Positions 34,674-43,289 of a stretch of 64,000 bases of DNA are shown here, piece by piece. The notes beneath the pieces are model-generated. The model ran no database searches. It saw only the letters and a program-made list of their open reading frames with translations, and was not told where the DNA came from. This stretch comes from CAZTHL01 sp964613585 (GTDB taxonomy: Bacteria > Pseudomonadota > Alphaproteobacteria > DSM-16000 > Inquilinaceae), in contig CAZTHL010000003.1 in assembly GCA_964613585.1 (NCBI GenBank), forward strand, positions 1 through 64,000, given 5' to 3'. The position numbers and the translations under genes are program-made. How positions within the stretch are numbered: the first letter of the stretch is position 1; every line of letters starts with the position of its first letter.

Positions 34674-35237
34674 TCAGAGGGCACGCCGCCGCTTCAGCAG
34701 CACGTAGAGGGCTCCTTCACCGCCATCCCGTGGCTGCGCCGGCTGCCAAGCCAGCACCTTCTCGCGCAGCGGCGTCTCGGAAAGCCAGCGCGGCACGGAC
34801 TGGCGCAGCACCCCGCCAGCCTGCTCCTCGCCGCGACGAAAGGTGCCCTTGCCGGTGATGACGAGCACGACGCGGCGATCGTGGCGATGGCAATGCTCAA
34901 GATAGCCGAGCAAGGCATGATGAGCCTCGGCCTTGGTCATGCCGTGGAGATCGATCCGCGCCGCGATCGACAGTCTTCCGCGACGCAGCCGATCGGCCGT
35001 CCGCCGGTCAAGCTGGTGCGGCTGACCCGGCAGTCCACGCGCGGCCGCGCCTGTAGGCAGGGTCTCCAGAGGGCGCGCCGCCGCCGGCTCTGCTGCGGGC
35101 AGGCTGGGAGTGGGCTCACGCCTCGGCCCGGCGTGCAGAGGCACCCGGCCGATCAAGGGCTCGACATCCCGGGTCACCTGCCGCCAAAGTCGACGCTCCT
35201 CCTCGGAGAGTTCTCGAGATTGCCGGATCCGGGACAT
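34674..35237 (-). CDS. Smr domain protein
   Basis: A 187-residue protein with a Pro/Ala-rich linker (about 35-75) and a C-terminal Smr domain: IDLHGMTKAEAHHALLGYL, VVLVITGKG and GALYVLLKR. Smr domains of MutS2 and related proteins are nucleases; the alphaproteobacterial stand-alone form is uncharacterised and often sits near hslVU or tim44, as here. It is downstream of lutC by three bases, so it is probably in the lut transcript. Confidence 0.9.
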   Translation of the reverse strand: MSRIRQSRELSEEERRLWRQVTRDVEPLIGRVPLHAGPRREPTPSLPAAEPAAARPLETLPTGAAARGLPGQPHQLDRRTADRLRRGRLSIAARIDLHGMTKAEAHHALLGYLEHCHRHDRRVVLVITGKGTFRRGEEQAGGVLRQSVPRWLSETPLREKVLAWQPAQPRDGGEGALYVLLKRRRAL

Positions 35238-35240
35238 GGG

Positions 35241-35918
35241 TCATTCGTCGCTGCCGTCCACCAGCACAATATGGAGACGGCGCGGTCCATGGGCCCCAAG
35301 CTGGATCTTCTGCTCGATGTCGCCGGTCCGCGAGGGTCCGGTGATCAGGTTGACGGTCCGCGGAATCGGCCCGGTCTGGCGCAGCCGGTCCCAGGCCTCC
35401 TCGAGCGGCCCGACAATCCGGCTTTGCCGCAGAACCACGATGTGATTGTCCGGCAGGAAGTTTAGCGTGGTCGGGCTGGTCGGCCCTGAGGCAAGCAGCA
35501 GTGTGCCGGTCTCGGCCACTCCGACTATCGCCCCGGTCACGCTGGTCAGCTCATCTCCCCGGGCCCGACCGATCGAGATGTCCAAAGTCGGCCGGCGCGC
35601 CCAGTCGATGGCCGTGAGATCCGGATCCGGCGCGAGACGTATCGCTGCCGGCAGGTTTGCCGCCGCCAAGAACATGGCCACGGCATCGGGCAGACCGTTG
35701 AGCGCGTTGATCCGCGCCACCGTGGCCGCCACGTCCTGGGCCTTCTTCACGAACAGCTCGACGAGCTCGGCCGTGGGCAGATTGGTGCGTTCCGGAACAG
35801 TCCCGCGCGGCCGTGAGGCCAAGCGCTCCCGGGCCTCCAGGGCGGCGTCTTCCGTCAGGGGGCCACGTCCGAGCGAGCGGCGAATGCCGGCCAGGATTTG
35901 GTCTCGCGCCTCGTTCAT
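35241..35918 (-). CDS. lutC: L-lactate utilization protein LutC
   Basis: A 225-residue LUD-domain protein (LutC/YkgG). The family core SVTGAIVGVAETGTLLLASGP and LNFLPDNHIVVL lies near residues 125-165, followed by PRTVNLITGPSRTGDIEQKIQLGAHGPRRLHIVL (anchors only), a strong signature of this family. With LutA and LutB it forms the iron-sulfur lactate oxidation complex feeding electrons to the respiratory chain. The gene is three bases downstream of lutB. Confidence 0.93.
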   Translation of the reverse strand: MNEARDQILAGIRRSLGRGPLTEDAALEARERLASRPRGTVPERTNLPTAELVELFVKKAQDVAATVARINALNGLPDAVAMFLAAANLPAAIRLAPDPDLTAIDWARRPTLDISIGRARGDELTSVTGAIVGVAETGTLLLASGPTSPTTLNFLPDNHIVVLRQSRIVGPLEEAWDRLRQTGPIPRTVNLITGPSRTGDIEQKIQLGAHGPRRLHIVLVDGSDE

Positions 35919-35921
35919 GGC

Positions 35922-37346
35922 TCACACGGCCCGGTGAGGCCGCTTGGCCCACGCCTGCTGAAACGTGGGGCCCTCGGGGGCCGGCATGTCCCGCCAGTCC
36001 GTCCAGCCGCCGGCCAGCGGAAGCCGGCGGAAACGACCGCGGCGTTCGCCAAGGCGCCCGAGCGCGCCGCTCACCACGGTGGCGATCAAGCGATAAAGGC
36101 GTGGCCGGCGCGCTGCCCAGGCCCAAAGCGCCAGGCTCCAGCGAGCCACGGGCGGGGACACCTTCTCCTCGTGCTCCCGGACCCGCCAGTGCCTCATGAT
36201 CTTGGGCAGCGGAATCTTCATTGGGCAAACGCTCTCGCAACGACCGCAGAACGTGGAAGCGTTGGGGAGGTGCCGTGCCTCCGCCACGCCGATCATTGCC
36301 GGGTCGAGCGCCGCGCCGATCGGGCCCGGCACGACCCAGCCATAGGCATGGCCCCCGACCGCGGCATAGATCGGGCAGTGATTCATGCAGGCGCCGCACC
36401 GGATGCAGCGCAGCACCTCCGCGGCCTCGGTGCCGAGCAGGGCCGAGCGCCCGTTGTCCAGCAGCACGACATCGAACGCTTCAGGGCCGTCATGATCATC
36501 GGCCCGGCGCGGACCCGTGGAGGCCGTCGTATAGGCGCTCATCTCCTGACCAGTGGCCGAGCGGGCCAGCAGACGGAGGATCGTGGCCGCGTCCTCAAGG
36601 GTCGGAACCACCTTCTCGATCGAGGCCAGAACGATATGCCGGCGGGGCAGCGCCTGACTCAAATCACCGTTGCCTTCATTGGTCACGATGATTGTCGAGC
36701 CGGTTTCAGCGATCAGGAAGTTCGCGCCGGTGATGCCGACGTCCGCGGCCAGGAACTTGGACCGCAGCACGGCGCGCGCCTCGTCGCAGAGAGCGCGTGG
36801 CTCGTCGAGCCGCCGGTCGGCGTCCAGATGGCCATGCGCGGCGTGGAAGCTTTCAGCAACCTGCTCCTTGGTGAGGTGCAGGGCAGGTGCAATGATGTGA
36901 CTCGGCGGCTCCTTGCGAAGCTGGATGATGTATTCGCCCAGGTCGGTCTCGATAGGCGCCAACCCGTGTGCGATCAGATGATCGTTGAGCGCGATCTCCT
37001 CGGCGACCATCGACTTGCCCTTCGCGATGGTGCTGGCCCCGACATCCCGGCACAGGCCGGTGATGATGTCGCGTGCCTCCGAGGCCGTCCGAGCCCAATG
37101 GACCCGACCCCCTGAGGCCACCACCCGTTGTTCGAAGATCTCCAGGTAAAGGTCCAGGTGCGCCAGGGTGAAGGTCTTGATCGCCGTCGCCTCGTCGCGC
37201 AGCTGCTCATGTTCCGGCAGGTTGGCAAGCGCCCGCGCCCGCTTCTGCTGAAAGCCTTCCTTGATGTTGCGGAGAGCCTTGCGCAGCGTGTCGTCGGCCA
37301 TGGCCGCGTGCGCGTTTTCCCGAAAGGCATGGCTGTTGGGCTGCAT
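35922..37346 (-). CDS. lutB: Iron-sulfur lactate oxidation protein LutB
   Basis: A 474-residue protein with a LUD domain (ITGANFLIAETGSTIIVTNEGNGDL, in outline) and two ferredoxin-like [4Fe-4S] motifs, CIRCGACMNHCP and CGRCESVCP, followed by a DUF3390-type C-terminus. LutB is the central electron-transfer subunit of the lactate utilization complex. ATG 37346 (MQPNSHAFRENA) is chosen because homology begins there; the upstream frame to 37454 is unlike the family. It is 40 bp downstream of lutA. Confidence 0.94.
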   Translation of the reverse strand: MQPNSHAFRENAHAAMADDTLRKALRNIKEGFQQKRARALANLPEHEQLRDEATAIKTFTLAHLDLYLEIFEQRVVASGGRVHWARTASEARDIITGLCRDVGASTIAKGKSMVAEEIALNDHLIAHGLAPIETDLGEYIIQLRKEPPSHIIAPALHLTKEQVAESFHAAHGHLDADRRLDEPRALCDEARAVLRSKFLAADVGITGANFLIAETGSTIIVTNEGNGDLSQALPRRHIVLASIEKVVPTLEDAATILRLLARSATGQEMSAYTTASTGPRRADDHDGPEAFDVVLLDNGRSALLGTEAAEVLRCIRCGACMNHCPIYAAVGGHAYGWVVPGPIGAALDPAMIGVAEARHLPNASTFCGRCESVCPMKIPLPKIMRHWRVREHEEKVSPPVARWSLALWAWAARRPRLYRLIATVVSGALGRLGERRGRFRRLPLAGGWTDWRDMPAPEGPTFQQAWAKRPHRAV

Positions 37347-37386
37347 GGGGTCTCTCCGCGGCGATCCTCTGCTGAGCGTCCTGAGA

Positions 37387-38184
37387 TCACCCTCGGGATC
37401 GAGGATGACCGATCGGCGGCGCCTCGGTCTGGCCGGCCAGCACCTCCGCCACATGGCGTGCCTGCATCGGCGTTCCGGATCGGCTGATTTTCCCGGCGAG
37501 GTTGAGCAGGCAGCCGAGGTCTCCGGCCAGAACCGTGCCGGCCCCGGTGCTCGCGAGATCGGACACCTTTTCCGCGACCATTCGATTGGAGATCTCGGGG
37601 TACTTTACGCAAAAGGTGCCGCCGAACCCGCAGCACACCTCCGCGCCGGGAGCTTCCACCAGCTCGAGGCCCGGCAGGCTTCGCAGGAGCCGTCGGGGCT
37701 GCTCCTTTATGTGCAGCTCACGCAGTCCGGAACATCCGTCATGATAGGTGACGCGACCATTGAAGGATACATCCTCAAGCCGCTCGATCCCGCGGATGTC
37801 GGTCAGGAAGCTGACAAGCTCGTGGGTGCGCCGGGCAAGATGATGGGCCCGAGGGGCCCAGGCCGCATCGTCCCGCAGCATGGCCGGATAGTGAAGCCTG
37901 ATCATCCCGGCGCACGATCCGGACGGCACGACGACGTGGTCCATCGTCTCGAACGCCGTAATGACCTGGCGGGCGATGGCGGCGGCGTTTCGCCAGTCGC
38001 CGGAATTGTAGGCGGGCTGGCCGCAGCAGGTCTGCACCGCCGGCACCTCCACGCGACAGCCGGCACGCTCCAGGAGCCGCGCAGCGGCGAGCCCGGCACT
38101 GGGACGAAACAGATCGATCAAGCAAGTGACAAAGAGACCGACACGAGGGGCTGCGTGGACAGCCTTCTCAACCCGTTCCTGCAT
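37387..38184 (-). CDS. lutA: Cysteine-rich lactate oxidation protein LutA
   Basis: A 265-residue protein with two CCG-type cysteine-rich domains: the first ends in VQTCCGQPAYNSGD with GSCAGMI following, the second contains HDGCSGLRELHIKEQPR and VCCGFGGTFCVKYPEIS. These motifs bind [4Fe-4S] clusters or heterodisulfide-type centres. It is the first gene of the lutA-lutB-lutC-smr transcription unit. A GTG one codon upstream (38187) is an alternative start. No lactate permease or GntR-type lldR/lutR regulator is adjacent. Confidence 0.94.
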   Translation of the reverse strand: MQERVEKAVHAAPRVGLFVTCLIDLFRPSAGLAAARLLERAGCRVEVPAVQTCCGQPAYNSGDWRNAAAIARQVITAFETMDHVVVPSGSCAGMIRLHYPAMLRDDAAWAPRAHHLARRTHELVSFLTDIRGIERLEDVSFNGRVTYHDGCSGLRELHIKEQPRRLLRSLPGLELVEAPGAEVCCGFGGTFCVKYPEISNRMVAEKVSDLASTGAGTVLAGDLGCLLNLAGKISRSGTPMQARHVAEVLAGQTEAPPIGHPRSRG

Positions 38185-38296
38185 CACTCGTGCTTACCCT
38201 TCGCCGACGTGCCGCGCCGGCAAGGTGCCGACGCCTGGGTCCCACCCGGCCGGGACAGCCGGCCACGCCGTCCCTTGAGGGTAAGCCGCCCGACCA

Positions 38297-38974
38297 TCAA
38301 TTGGGGGTTCGTGTCTCCACGAGGGTCCAGTTCGGATCGCTCGAGCGGGTATTCCGTGCGAAGGTCCAGATATCCGTGACCTCGGTCGTGGTATCCGGAT
38401 CGCCGTCAACCACCTCGCCATCCCGATCCCGGGTCACATTGATCTGCCGCGAGACGAACTTGACGGTGACAAAGGCCGTGCGACCCTCGACCCGGCCCTC
38501 CAGAAGGTCCGCGGCCTCGATCTCCTCGATCTTGTTCTCGAGCACCTCGCCGGCTTGGAGGCGCTCCCGAACGGCCGTGCTGAACTCGTCATAGAGCTCG
38601 TCGCTGAGCAGCGGACGCAGGCTCGCCGTATCAGCCTTCGCGAATGCGTCGACGATCATCTGGAAGGCGGCGGTCGCGCCTTTCAGAAAGTCCTGTTCCT
38701 GAAAGGACGGGTCGGCAATCTTGACCTGGGTCAGGCCATGACCCGTCGCATTGCCCTCGCCCGTGGTGACCTCGTCATCCGCGCGCTCCCTCTCCGGCAG
38801 CGACACGACGTTGTCGCCGCCCCGCTGGCCGACCGGCGGCCGCGACGAATACGGGCTCGGCCGTTGCTTCTCGTGGCCCGTGCGACGCCCCAGAACGCTG
38901 CGCAACCGGAACACCAGGAACGCGGCGATCATCGCGAAGATAAGAATGTCGATGAAGTTCAAACCAACGCCCAT
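38297..38974 (-). CDS. Tim44-like inner membrane protein
   Basis: A 225-residue protein with an N-terminal membrane helix (FIDILIFAMIAAFLVFRL, about 7-24), a polar linker rich in Pro and Arg, and a C-terminal Tim44/TimA domain from about residue 90 (FLKGATAAFQMIVDAFAKADTASLRPLLSDELYDEF, in outline). It is the bacterial relative of the mitochondrial presequence-translocase subunit Tim44; its bacterial function is still open. It is divergent from fxsA and close to secB, an arrangement conserved in alphaproteobacteria. Confidence 0.93.
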   Translation of the reverse strand: MGVGLNFIDILIFAMIAAFLVFRLRSVLGRRTGHEKQRPSPYSSRPPVGQRGGDNVVSLPERERADDEVTTGEGNATGHGLTQVKIADPSFQEQDFLKGATAAFQMIVDAFAKADTASLRPLLSDELYDEFSTAVRERLQAGEVLENKIEEIEAADLLEGRVEGRTAFVTVKFVSRQINVTRDRDGEVVDGDPDTTTEVTDIWTFARNTRSSDPNWTLVETRTPN

Positions 38975-39167
38975 CGTGTTTGGCCGGTCAGTTCCGGCCT
39001 TGCGGGGGATGTTCGCCCTGGACCTTACCGCCCAGGCACATTACGTCCACACCGTTAGGCGCATACGAGGCCTCGAGCGCGACAAACTCCGGGGCTCAGC
39101 GGCGAAATTGAGCGCGCCAGTCCGGCAAAACAGCCGCCGCGCCGATTCCTGAGATAGGCTGTCGAGC

Positions 39168-39773
39168 GTGAAAGGGCAAGGAAAAGGAATGCCGCTAATC
39201 GTTCTCTTGCTGATAGCCCTGCCGTTGGCGGAGATTGCCGTGCTGATCCAGGTGGGAAGCCAGATCGGCGTCGCCCGGACCATCCTGGCGATACTGCTGA
39301 CGGGGCTGCTGGGGCTGCTGATGATGCGGCACCAGGGCTTCCGCACCCTGCAGGAAGCGCAAAACGCCATGCGCCGGAACGAGCCGCCCGTGCGTGCCCT
39401 GTTCGACGGCTTTTGCATCTTCATTGGCGGTGTCTGCCTGCTCATCCCTGGCTTCATCACCGATGTCGTCGGCATCCTGCTGCTTCTGCCACCGCTGCGC
39501 CGGCTGCTTGGGCGGCGGCTGTGGAACGCCATGGAACGCAGCCGCTCGGTCCACATCTACCGCAGCGACCGGGCCACGGACCCGCGGAACCCGCAGGAAG
39601 GCGACCCCTCCTCGGCGCCCGGTGCCCGGAAGCCGGTGATAGACGCCGAGTTTCAGGAACTTGACTCCGACGGACGGGACGGGCCCGAGGCCAACCGGGA
39701 CGGCCCGGGCGATGAGGACGGCCGCGGGCCGCCGGTCACGGGGTCCCGCTGGGGCGACCGTCGGTCCGGATAG
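39168..39773 (+). CDS. fxsA: FxsA family membrane protein
   Basis: A 201-residue protein with two hydrophobic helix pairs (LIVLLLIALPLAEIAVLI, TILAILLTGLLGLLMM, ICIFIGGVCLLIPGF-like and TDVVGILLLLPPL) and a charged, Gly/Asp-rich cytoplasmic tail. The motifs LPLAEIAVLIQVG and RHQGFRTLQEAQNAMRR identify the FxsA family; in E. coli it relieves phage T7 exclusion by F. The start is GTG 39168 or ATG 39189. It is divergent from the tim44 gene with a 193-bp shared upstream region. Confidence 0.9.
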   Translation: MKGQGKGMPLIVLLLIALPLAEIAVLIQVGSQIGVARTILAILLTGLLGLLMMRHQGFRTLQEAQNAMRRNEPPVRALFDGFCIFIGGVCLLIPGFITDVVGILLLLPPLRRLLGRRLWNAMERSRSVHIYRSDRATDPRNPQEGDPSSAPGARKPVIDAEFQELDSDGRDGPEANRDGPGDEDGRGPPVTGSRWGDRRSG

Positions 39774-39872
39774 GGGGATGCTGAGGTCGACCGTGTTGTC
39801 GCGCTGCGGCATCCGTGTTAGCCAACCGGCCGGAAGACCGTCCAGGCTGACATTCCTCAAGGAGGCCATCTT

Positions 39873-40442
39873 ATGAGCGACGAATCGTCGACCGAAGGCG
39901 GCGCTGCCGCGTCCGGTGGTGCCGCCCAGGCCGGCGCGCCGCAACGCGTGGCCCTGCCGCCGGTGCAGATCACCGCGCAATACATCAAGGATCTGTCGTT
40001 CGAGAATCCGAACGCGCCGGGCAGCCTGTCCGGCGGTGCTGCCGCGCCCCAGGTGACGGTGAATGTCGATGTGCGCACTCGTCAGCTGGCCGAGCGGCAA
40101 TACGAGGTCGTCCTGCATGTCCGGGCCGATGCCAAGAGCGGCGAGAACCAGGCATTTCTAGTGGAGCTGGCGTATGCCGGCGTCGCCAATCTCGAGAACA
40201 TTCCGAAGGAGCATACCGCCCCCATGTTGTTGATGGAGGTGCCCCGCATGCTCTTTCCCTTCGCGCGTGCCGTCATTGCCGAGGCCACCCGCAACGGCGG
40301 CTTTCCGCCGCTTCTCGTGCAGCCGATCGACTTCGCCGAGCTCTTCCGAAAGCAGCTGCAGGCGCTGCGTGACCGACAAAGCCAGCAGAAAGCCGAGGCT
40401 GCCTCGACGCCGCCGGCCGAAGGCAACCCGACAATCCAATAG
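39873..40442 (+). CDS. secB: Protein-export chaperone SecB
   Basis: A 189-residue tetrameric chaperone that keeps precursors unfolded and hands them to SecA. Core motifs are QYIKDLSFENPNAP, RQYEVVLHVRADAKSG and NIPKEHTAPMLLMEVPRMLFPFAR (anchors). An Ala/Gly-rich N-terminal tail of about 25 residues and a Gln/Ala-rich C-terminus extend the core. AAGGAGG (39859-39865) is a strong ribosome binding site eight bases before the ATG. Its TAG stop is in the first unit of a 15-bp tandem repeat. Confidence 0.97.
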   Translation: MSDESSTEGGAAASGGAAQAGAPQRVALPPVQITAQYIKDLSFENPNAPGSLSGGAAAPQVTVNVDVRTRQLAERQYEVVLHVRADAKSGENQAFLVELAYAGVANLENIPKEHTAPMLLMEVPRMLFPFARAVIAEATRNGGFPPLLVQPIDFAELFRKQLQALRDRQSQQKAEAASTPPAEGNPTIQ

Positions 40443-40480
40443 ACGGAGGCCCAATAGACGGAGGCCCAATAGACGTGAGG
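40436..40480 (+). repeat. 15-bp tandem repeat with repeated stop codons at the secB end
   Basis: CCAATAGACGGAGGC occurs twice in perfect tandem (40436-40450, 40451-40465) and a third time degenerated (40466-40480). The unit length is a multiple of three and each copy carries TAG in the secB frame, so the array gives three in-frame stops. It probably arose by slipped-strand duplication. Confidence 0.85.
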
Positions 40481-40537
40481 CAAACCGGCCTCACGGCGCT
40501 GTCTGCCGGCGGCCCCGGCCCGGCCCGGCATCCGGGC

Positions 40538-41206
40538 TCAGTCTCGAAGCCATATCGGATTGTCGATCTGCTCGAGGAACGACCGGTGAGCCGACAGCTC
40601 CTCGGCGCTGGGCGCGTGCGGGCGCGGTTCCCGGAACGGTCGTGGGGCCGCCACATCAGCGATGTCGACCATGGCGGGGAGCGATAGATCGGGCTGCCGC
40701 CCGCCCTGCAACTCCAAGTAAACCTCTGCCAGCAGCTGGGCGTCCAGAAGCGCGCCGTGCAGCGTGCGGTTGGCATGGTCGATGCCGTACCGTCGGCACA
40801 GGGCATCGAGGCTCGCCTGTGCGCCCGGAAACTTGCGCCGCGCCAGCTCGACCGTGTCGACCGCCCGCGCTACCATGAGTGGCGGCAACCCAAGACGCTC
40901 AAGCTCGGCGTTGAGGAAGCCAAGGTCGAAAGCGGCGTTGTGGATGATGAGCCGATCGGCGGCGAGGAATTCGAGCAGCTCGGCGGCAATCTCGGCGAAC
41001 CGAGGCTTGTCCGCCAGGAAAGCATCCGTCAGACCGTGAACCGCGCTGGCCTCGAGTGGCATGGGGCGGTCCGGGTTGACGTAGCGATGAAACGTCAGGC
41101 CCGTGGGGACCAGATTGACGAGTTCGACGCAGCCCACCTCAACGATGCGGTGACCGTCACGCGGCTCAAGCCCGGTTGTTTCGGTATCGAGCACAATCTC
41201 GCGCAC
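40538..41206 (-). CDS. dnaQ: DNA polymerase III epsilon subunit
   Basis: A 222-residue 3-prime to 5-prime proofreading exonuclease. Exo I is LDTETTG (Asp7, Glu9), Exo II is HNAAFDLGFLN and Exo III is HGALLDAQLLAEVY (HxAxxD). The C-terminal tail of about 40 residues is the polymerase-binding region. The start is GTG 41206, 41 bases inside the coaE end. It is the last gene of the ppsR-maf-aroE-coaE-dnaQ leftward operon beside the putative origin. Confidence 0.97.
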   Translation of the reverse strand: MREIVLDTETTGLEPRDGHRIVEVGCVELVNLVPTGLTFHRYVNPDRPMPLEASAVHGLTDAFLADKPRFAEIAAELLEFLAADRLIIHNAAFDLGFLNAELERLGLPPLMVARAVDTVELARRKFPGAQASLDALCRRYGIDHANRTLHGALLDAQLLAEVYLELQGGRQPDLSLPAMVDIADVAAPRPFREPRPHAPSAEELSAHRSFLEQIDNPIWLRD

Positions 41207-41837
41207 GACGCCCCTCCAGAAACAGGTTGGGTGGCCAATGCCGCCTTGGACAGGAACGCGCCCGCCGAACCGCGCGACGCAGAGCGCGACGCGTCACGGC
41301 GCGGCCGAGGCCGGTAGGGATCACAACATCGGCGAGTCGACGCTTGAGCTGGTCCGGCAGCTGTTGTCGACGGACGGCCTCAAGAATTTCCGGGGTCATG
41401 CCTGGCCGGCTGAGGACCCGTTGGCGTTGCAGGAAAGCCGGCGCGCTCACCACGAAGACCCGATCGACCCGGCCGTCGCCCCCACTCTCGAACAAGAGTG
41501 GAACGTCCAACACGACGCAGCGACGACGGTCCAGCCCGGCCCGCCGTAGGAAGGCTTGGCTGCTGCGGTGCACAATGGGGTGAAGCACGCGCTCGAGCCG
41601 CCGCAGAGCCTCCGGGTCGTTGAAGACCTGGGACCCCAGGCGGCGGCGGTCGACGATACCGTTTGTCACGACACCCGGGAATTCCCGCTCGACCGTCGGC
41701 ACGGCAGCTCCGTCGCGGGCCAAGGCGCGATGCACAACGGCATCGGCATCATGCACGGGCAGGCCATCCCGCCGCAGCATGGCTGCCGCCGTGCTCTTTC
41801 CCATGCCAATCGATCCGGTGAGCCCGATCACCACCAT
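41166..41837 (-). CDS. coaE: Dephospho-CoA kinase
   Basis: A 223-residue P-loop kinase for the last step of CoA synthesis. Walker A is GLTGSIGMGKST at the N-terminus, followed by PVHDADAVVHRAL and VLDVPLLFESG, both family signatures. An Arg-rich C-terminal extension of about 20 residues runs into dnaQ (41-base overlap). ATG 41837 is fixed by the P-loop; the frame upstream is a shadow of aroE. It lies 10 bases after aroE. Confidence 0.95.
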   Translation of the reverse strand: MVVIGLTGSIGMGKSTAAAMLRRDGLPVHDADAVVHRALARDGAAVPTVEREFPGVVTNGIVDRRRLGSQVFNDPEALRRLERVLHPIVHRSSQAFLRRAGLDRRRCVVLDVPLLFESGGDGRVDRVFVVSAPAFLQRQRVLSRPGMTPEILEAVRRQQLPDQLKRRLADVVIPTGLGRAVTRRALRRAVRRARSCPRRHWPPNLFLEGRRARDCARYRNNRA

Positions 41838-41847
41838 GACCCGGTCT

Positions 41848-42687
41848 CTACCGGCCCAGGACCGCCTGCCGCAAGGCCTCGTCGACCCTTGGCTCGATGC
41901 CGAACCAGGCAGCGAAGCCTGGCCGCGCTTGGTGCAGCAGCATCCCAACGCCATCCAGGACGGCGAGCCCGCGAGCCCGCGCTGCCTGCAGAAGGGGCGT
42001 GTCCAGAGGCGTATACACGATATCAGCGACGATGGCATGCGCCGGCAAGCTTTGGAGGTCAATTGACAGCGATGGTTGGCCGGCCATGCCGAGACTGGTC
42101 GTGTTCACCAGCAGAGCCGCATCGAGCAGACCTTGATGCCGATCCGGCCAAGCGATGACCTCGACAGGGCCATCCACCACCCTTGCCGTGTCGCGTGCCC
42201 GCTCCTCGCTCCTGTTGCTGAGACGCAGCTTCCCCACGCCCACCCCTGCCAGAGCCGCAAGGATCGATCTTGAGGCACCGCCGGCACCCAGAATCAAGGC
42301 TGCGCCACGATCGGGCTGCCATGCCGGAAAAGTGGACCGCATGTGCTCCAGAAAGCCGAAACCGTCCGTGTTGAGCCCGACCAGCGTGCCATCCGGCTCA
42401 ACGACGACCGTGTTCACCGCCTCCAGCCGGGCGGCGCCCGGGTCGAGCCGGTCCATCACCCGCGCCGCGGCTTGCTTGTGCGGGAGTGTCACATTGGCAC
42501 CGCGCAGGCCGAGCAGCGACAAAGCACGAAGGGCTGCAATCAGGTTCTCGGGAGCCACCGGGAGGGGAATATACGCCCCATCTATATCGTACCGTGCAAG
42601 CCAATGATTATGCAGGACCGGAGAGCGCGAGTGGTCGACCGGCCAACCAATCACCCCGGCGACCCGGGCGCCGGCGCTGCGAATCAT
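41848..42687 (-). CDS. aroE: Shikimate dehydrogenase
   Basis: A 279-residue NADP-dependent enzyme reducing 3-dehydroshikimate. The substrate domain has GVIGWPVDHSRSPVLHN and NVTLPHKQAA (catalytic Lys), followed by LNTDGFGF. The NADP loop is ILGAGGASRSI. The end QARPGFAAWFG is typical. ATG 42687 overlaps the maf stop (ATGA). Its place between maf and coaE is conserved in alphaproteobacteria. Confidence 0.97.
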   Translation of the reverse strand: MIRSAGARVAGVIGWPVDHSRSPVLHNHWLARYDIDGAYIPLPVAPENLIAALRALSLLGLRGANVTLPHKQAAARVMDRLDPGAARLEAVNTVVVEPDGTLVGLNTDGFGFLEHMRSTFPAWQPDRGAALILGAGGASRSILAALAGVGVGKLRLSNRSEERARDTARVVDGPVEVIAWPDRHQGLLDAALLVNTTSLGMAGQPSLSIDLQSLPAHAIVADIVYTPLDTPLLQAARARGLAVLDGVGMLLHQARPGFAAWFGIEPRVDEALRQAVLGR

Positions 42688-43289
42688 TCGGGCAGCGCTC
42701 CCTGGCCCCGAAGGAAGCCGAGCAAGGGCAGCAGGGGCAAGCCGAGAACCGTAAAATAGTCTCCCTCGACACGGGCAAACAGCTGCGCGCCGAGGCTCTC
42801 AAGCTGGTATCCACCGACGCTGGTCATGACCCGATCACCGACGTCTGCCAGATACTGATCAAGGAACGGATCAGTAAAGTGCCGCATGGTGAGAACCACG
42901 GTCTGGACACTGTGCCAGAGACGTTCGCCATCACGCACGGCTATTGCCGCCGCATGCAGGCGATGACTCTTGCCGCGCAGCGCCGCCAGCTGAGCGCGCG
43001 CGTGATCCATATCGGGTGGCTTGTCGAACCAGACGCCGTTGCAATCGAGCGTCTGGTCGGCGCCGATCACAAGGCAGCCGGGCCGACGTTGCGACACGCG
43101 CAAGGCCTTGAGCTCAGCGAGAGTCTGCGCCAGCTCGAACGCGGTTCCACCATCGCGCGCGAAGGATTGCTTGATGGCATCCTCGTCCACCGCCGCTGGA
43201 TCGACCTCGACCGGCACACCGGCATTCTCGAGCAGGGTCAGCCGGGTTCGGCTGGACGAGGCCAAAATGATCGGGCCCGCAGCGCTCAT
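42684..43289 (-). CDS. Maf/YceF nucleotide pyrophosphatase
   Basis: A 201-residue Maf family protein that hydrolyses (often modified) nucleoside triphosphates. Signatures are ILASSSRTRLTLL at the N-terminus, LVIGADQTLDCNG (catalytic Asp) and VGGYQLESLGAQLF. It overlaps both neighbours by four bases, so it is coupled to ppsR and aroE. Subtype (dTTP/UTP versus m7GTP pyrophosphatase) cannot be decided, but SSRTRLTLL and DQTL resemble the YceF type. Confidence 0.92.
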   Translation of the reverse strand: MSAAGPIILASSSRTRLTLLENAGVPVEVDPAAVDEDAIKQSFARDGGTAFELAQTLAELKALRVSQRRPGCLVIGADQTLDCNGVWFDKPPDMDHARAQLAALRGKSHRLHAAAIAVRDGERLWHSVQTVVLTMRHFTDPFLDQYLADVGDRVMTSVGGYQLESLGAQLFARVEGDYFTVLGLPLLPLLGFLRGQGALPE

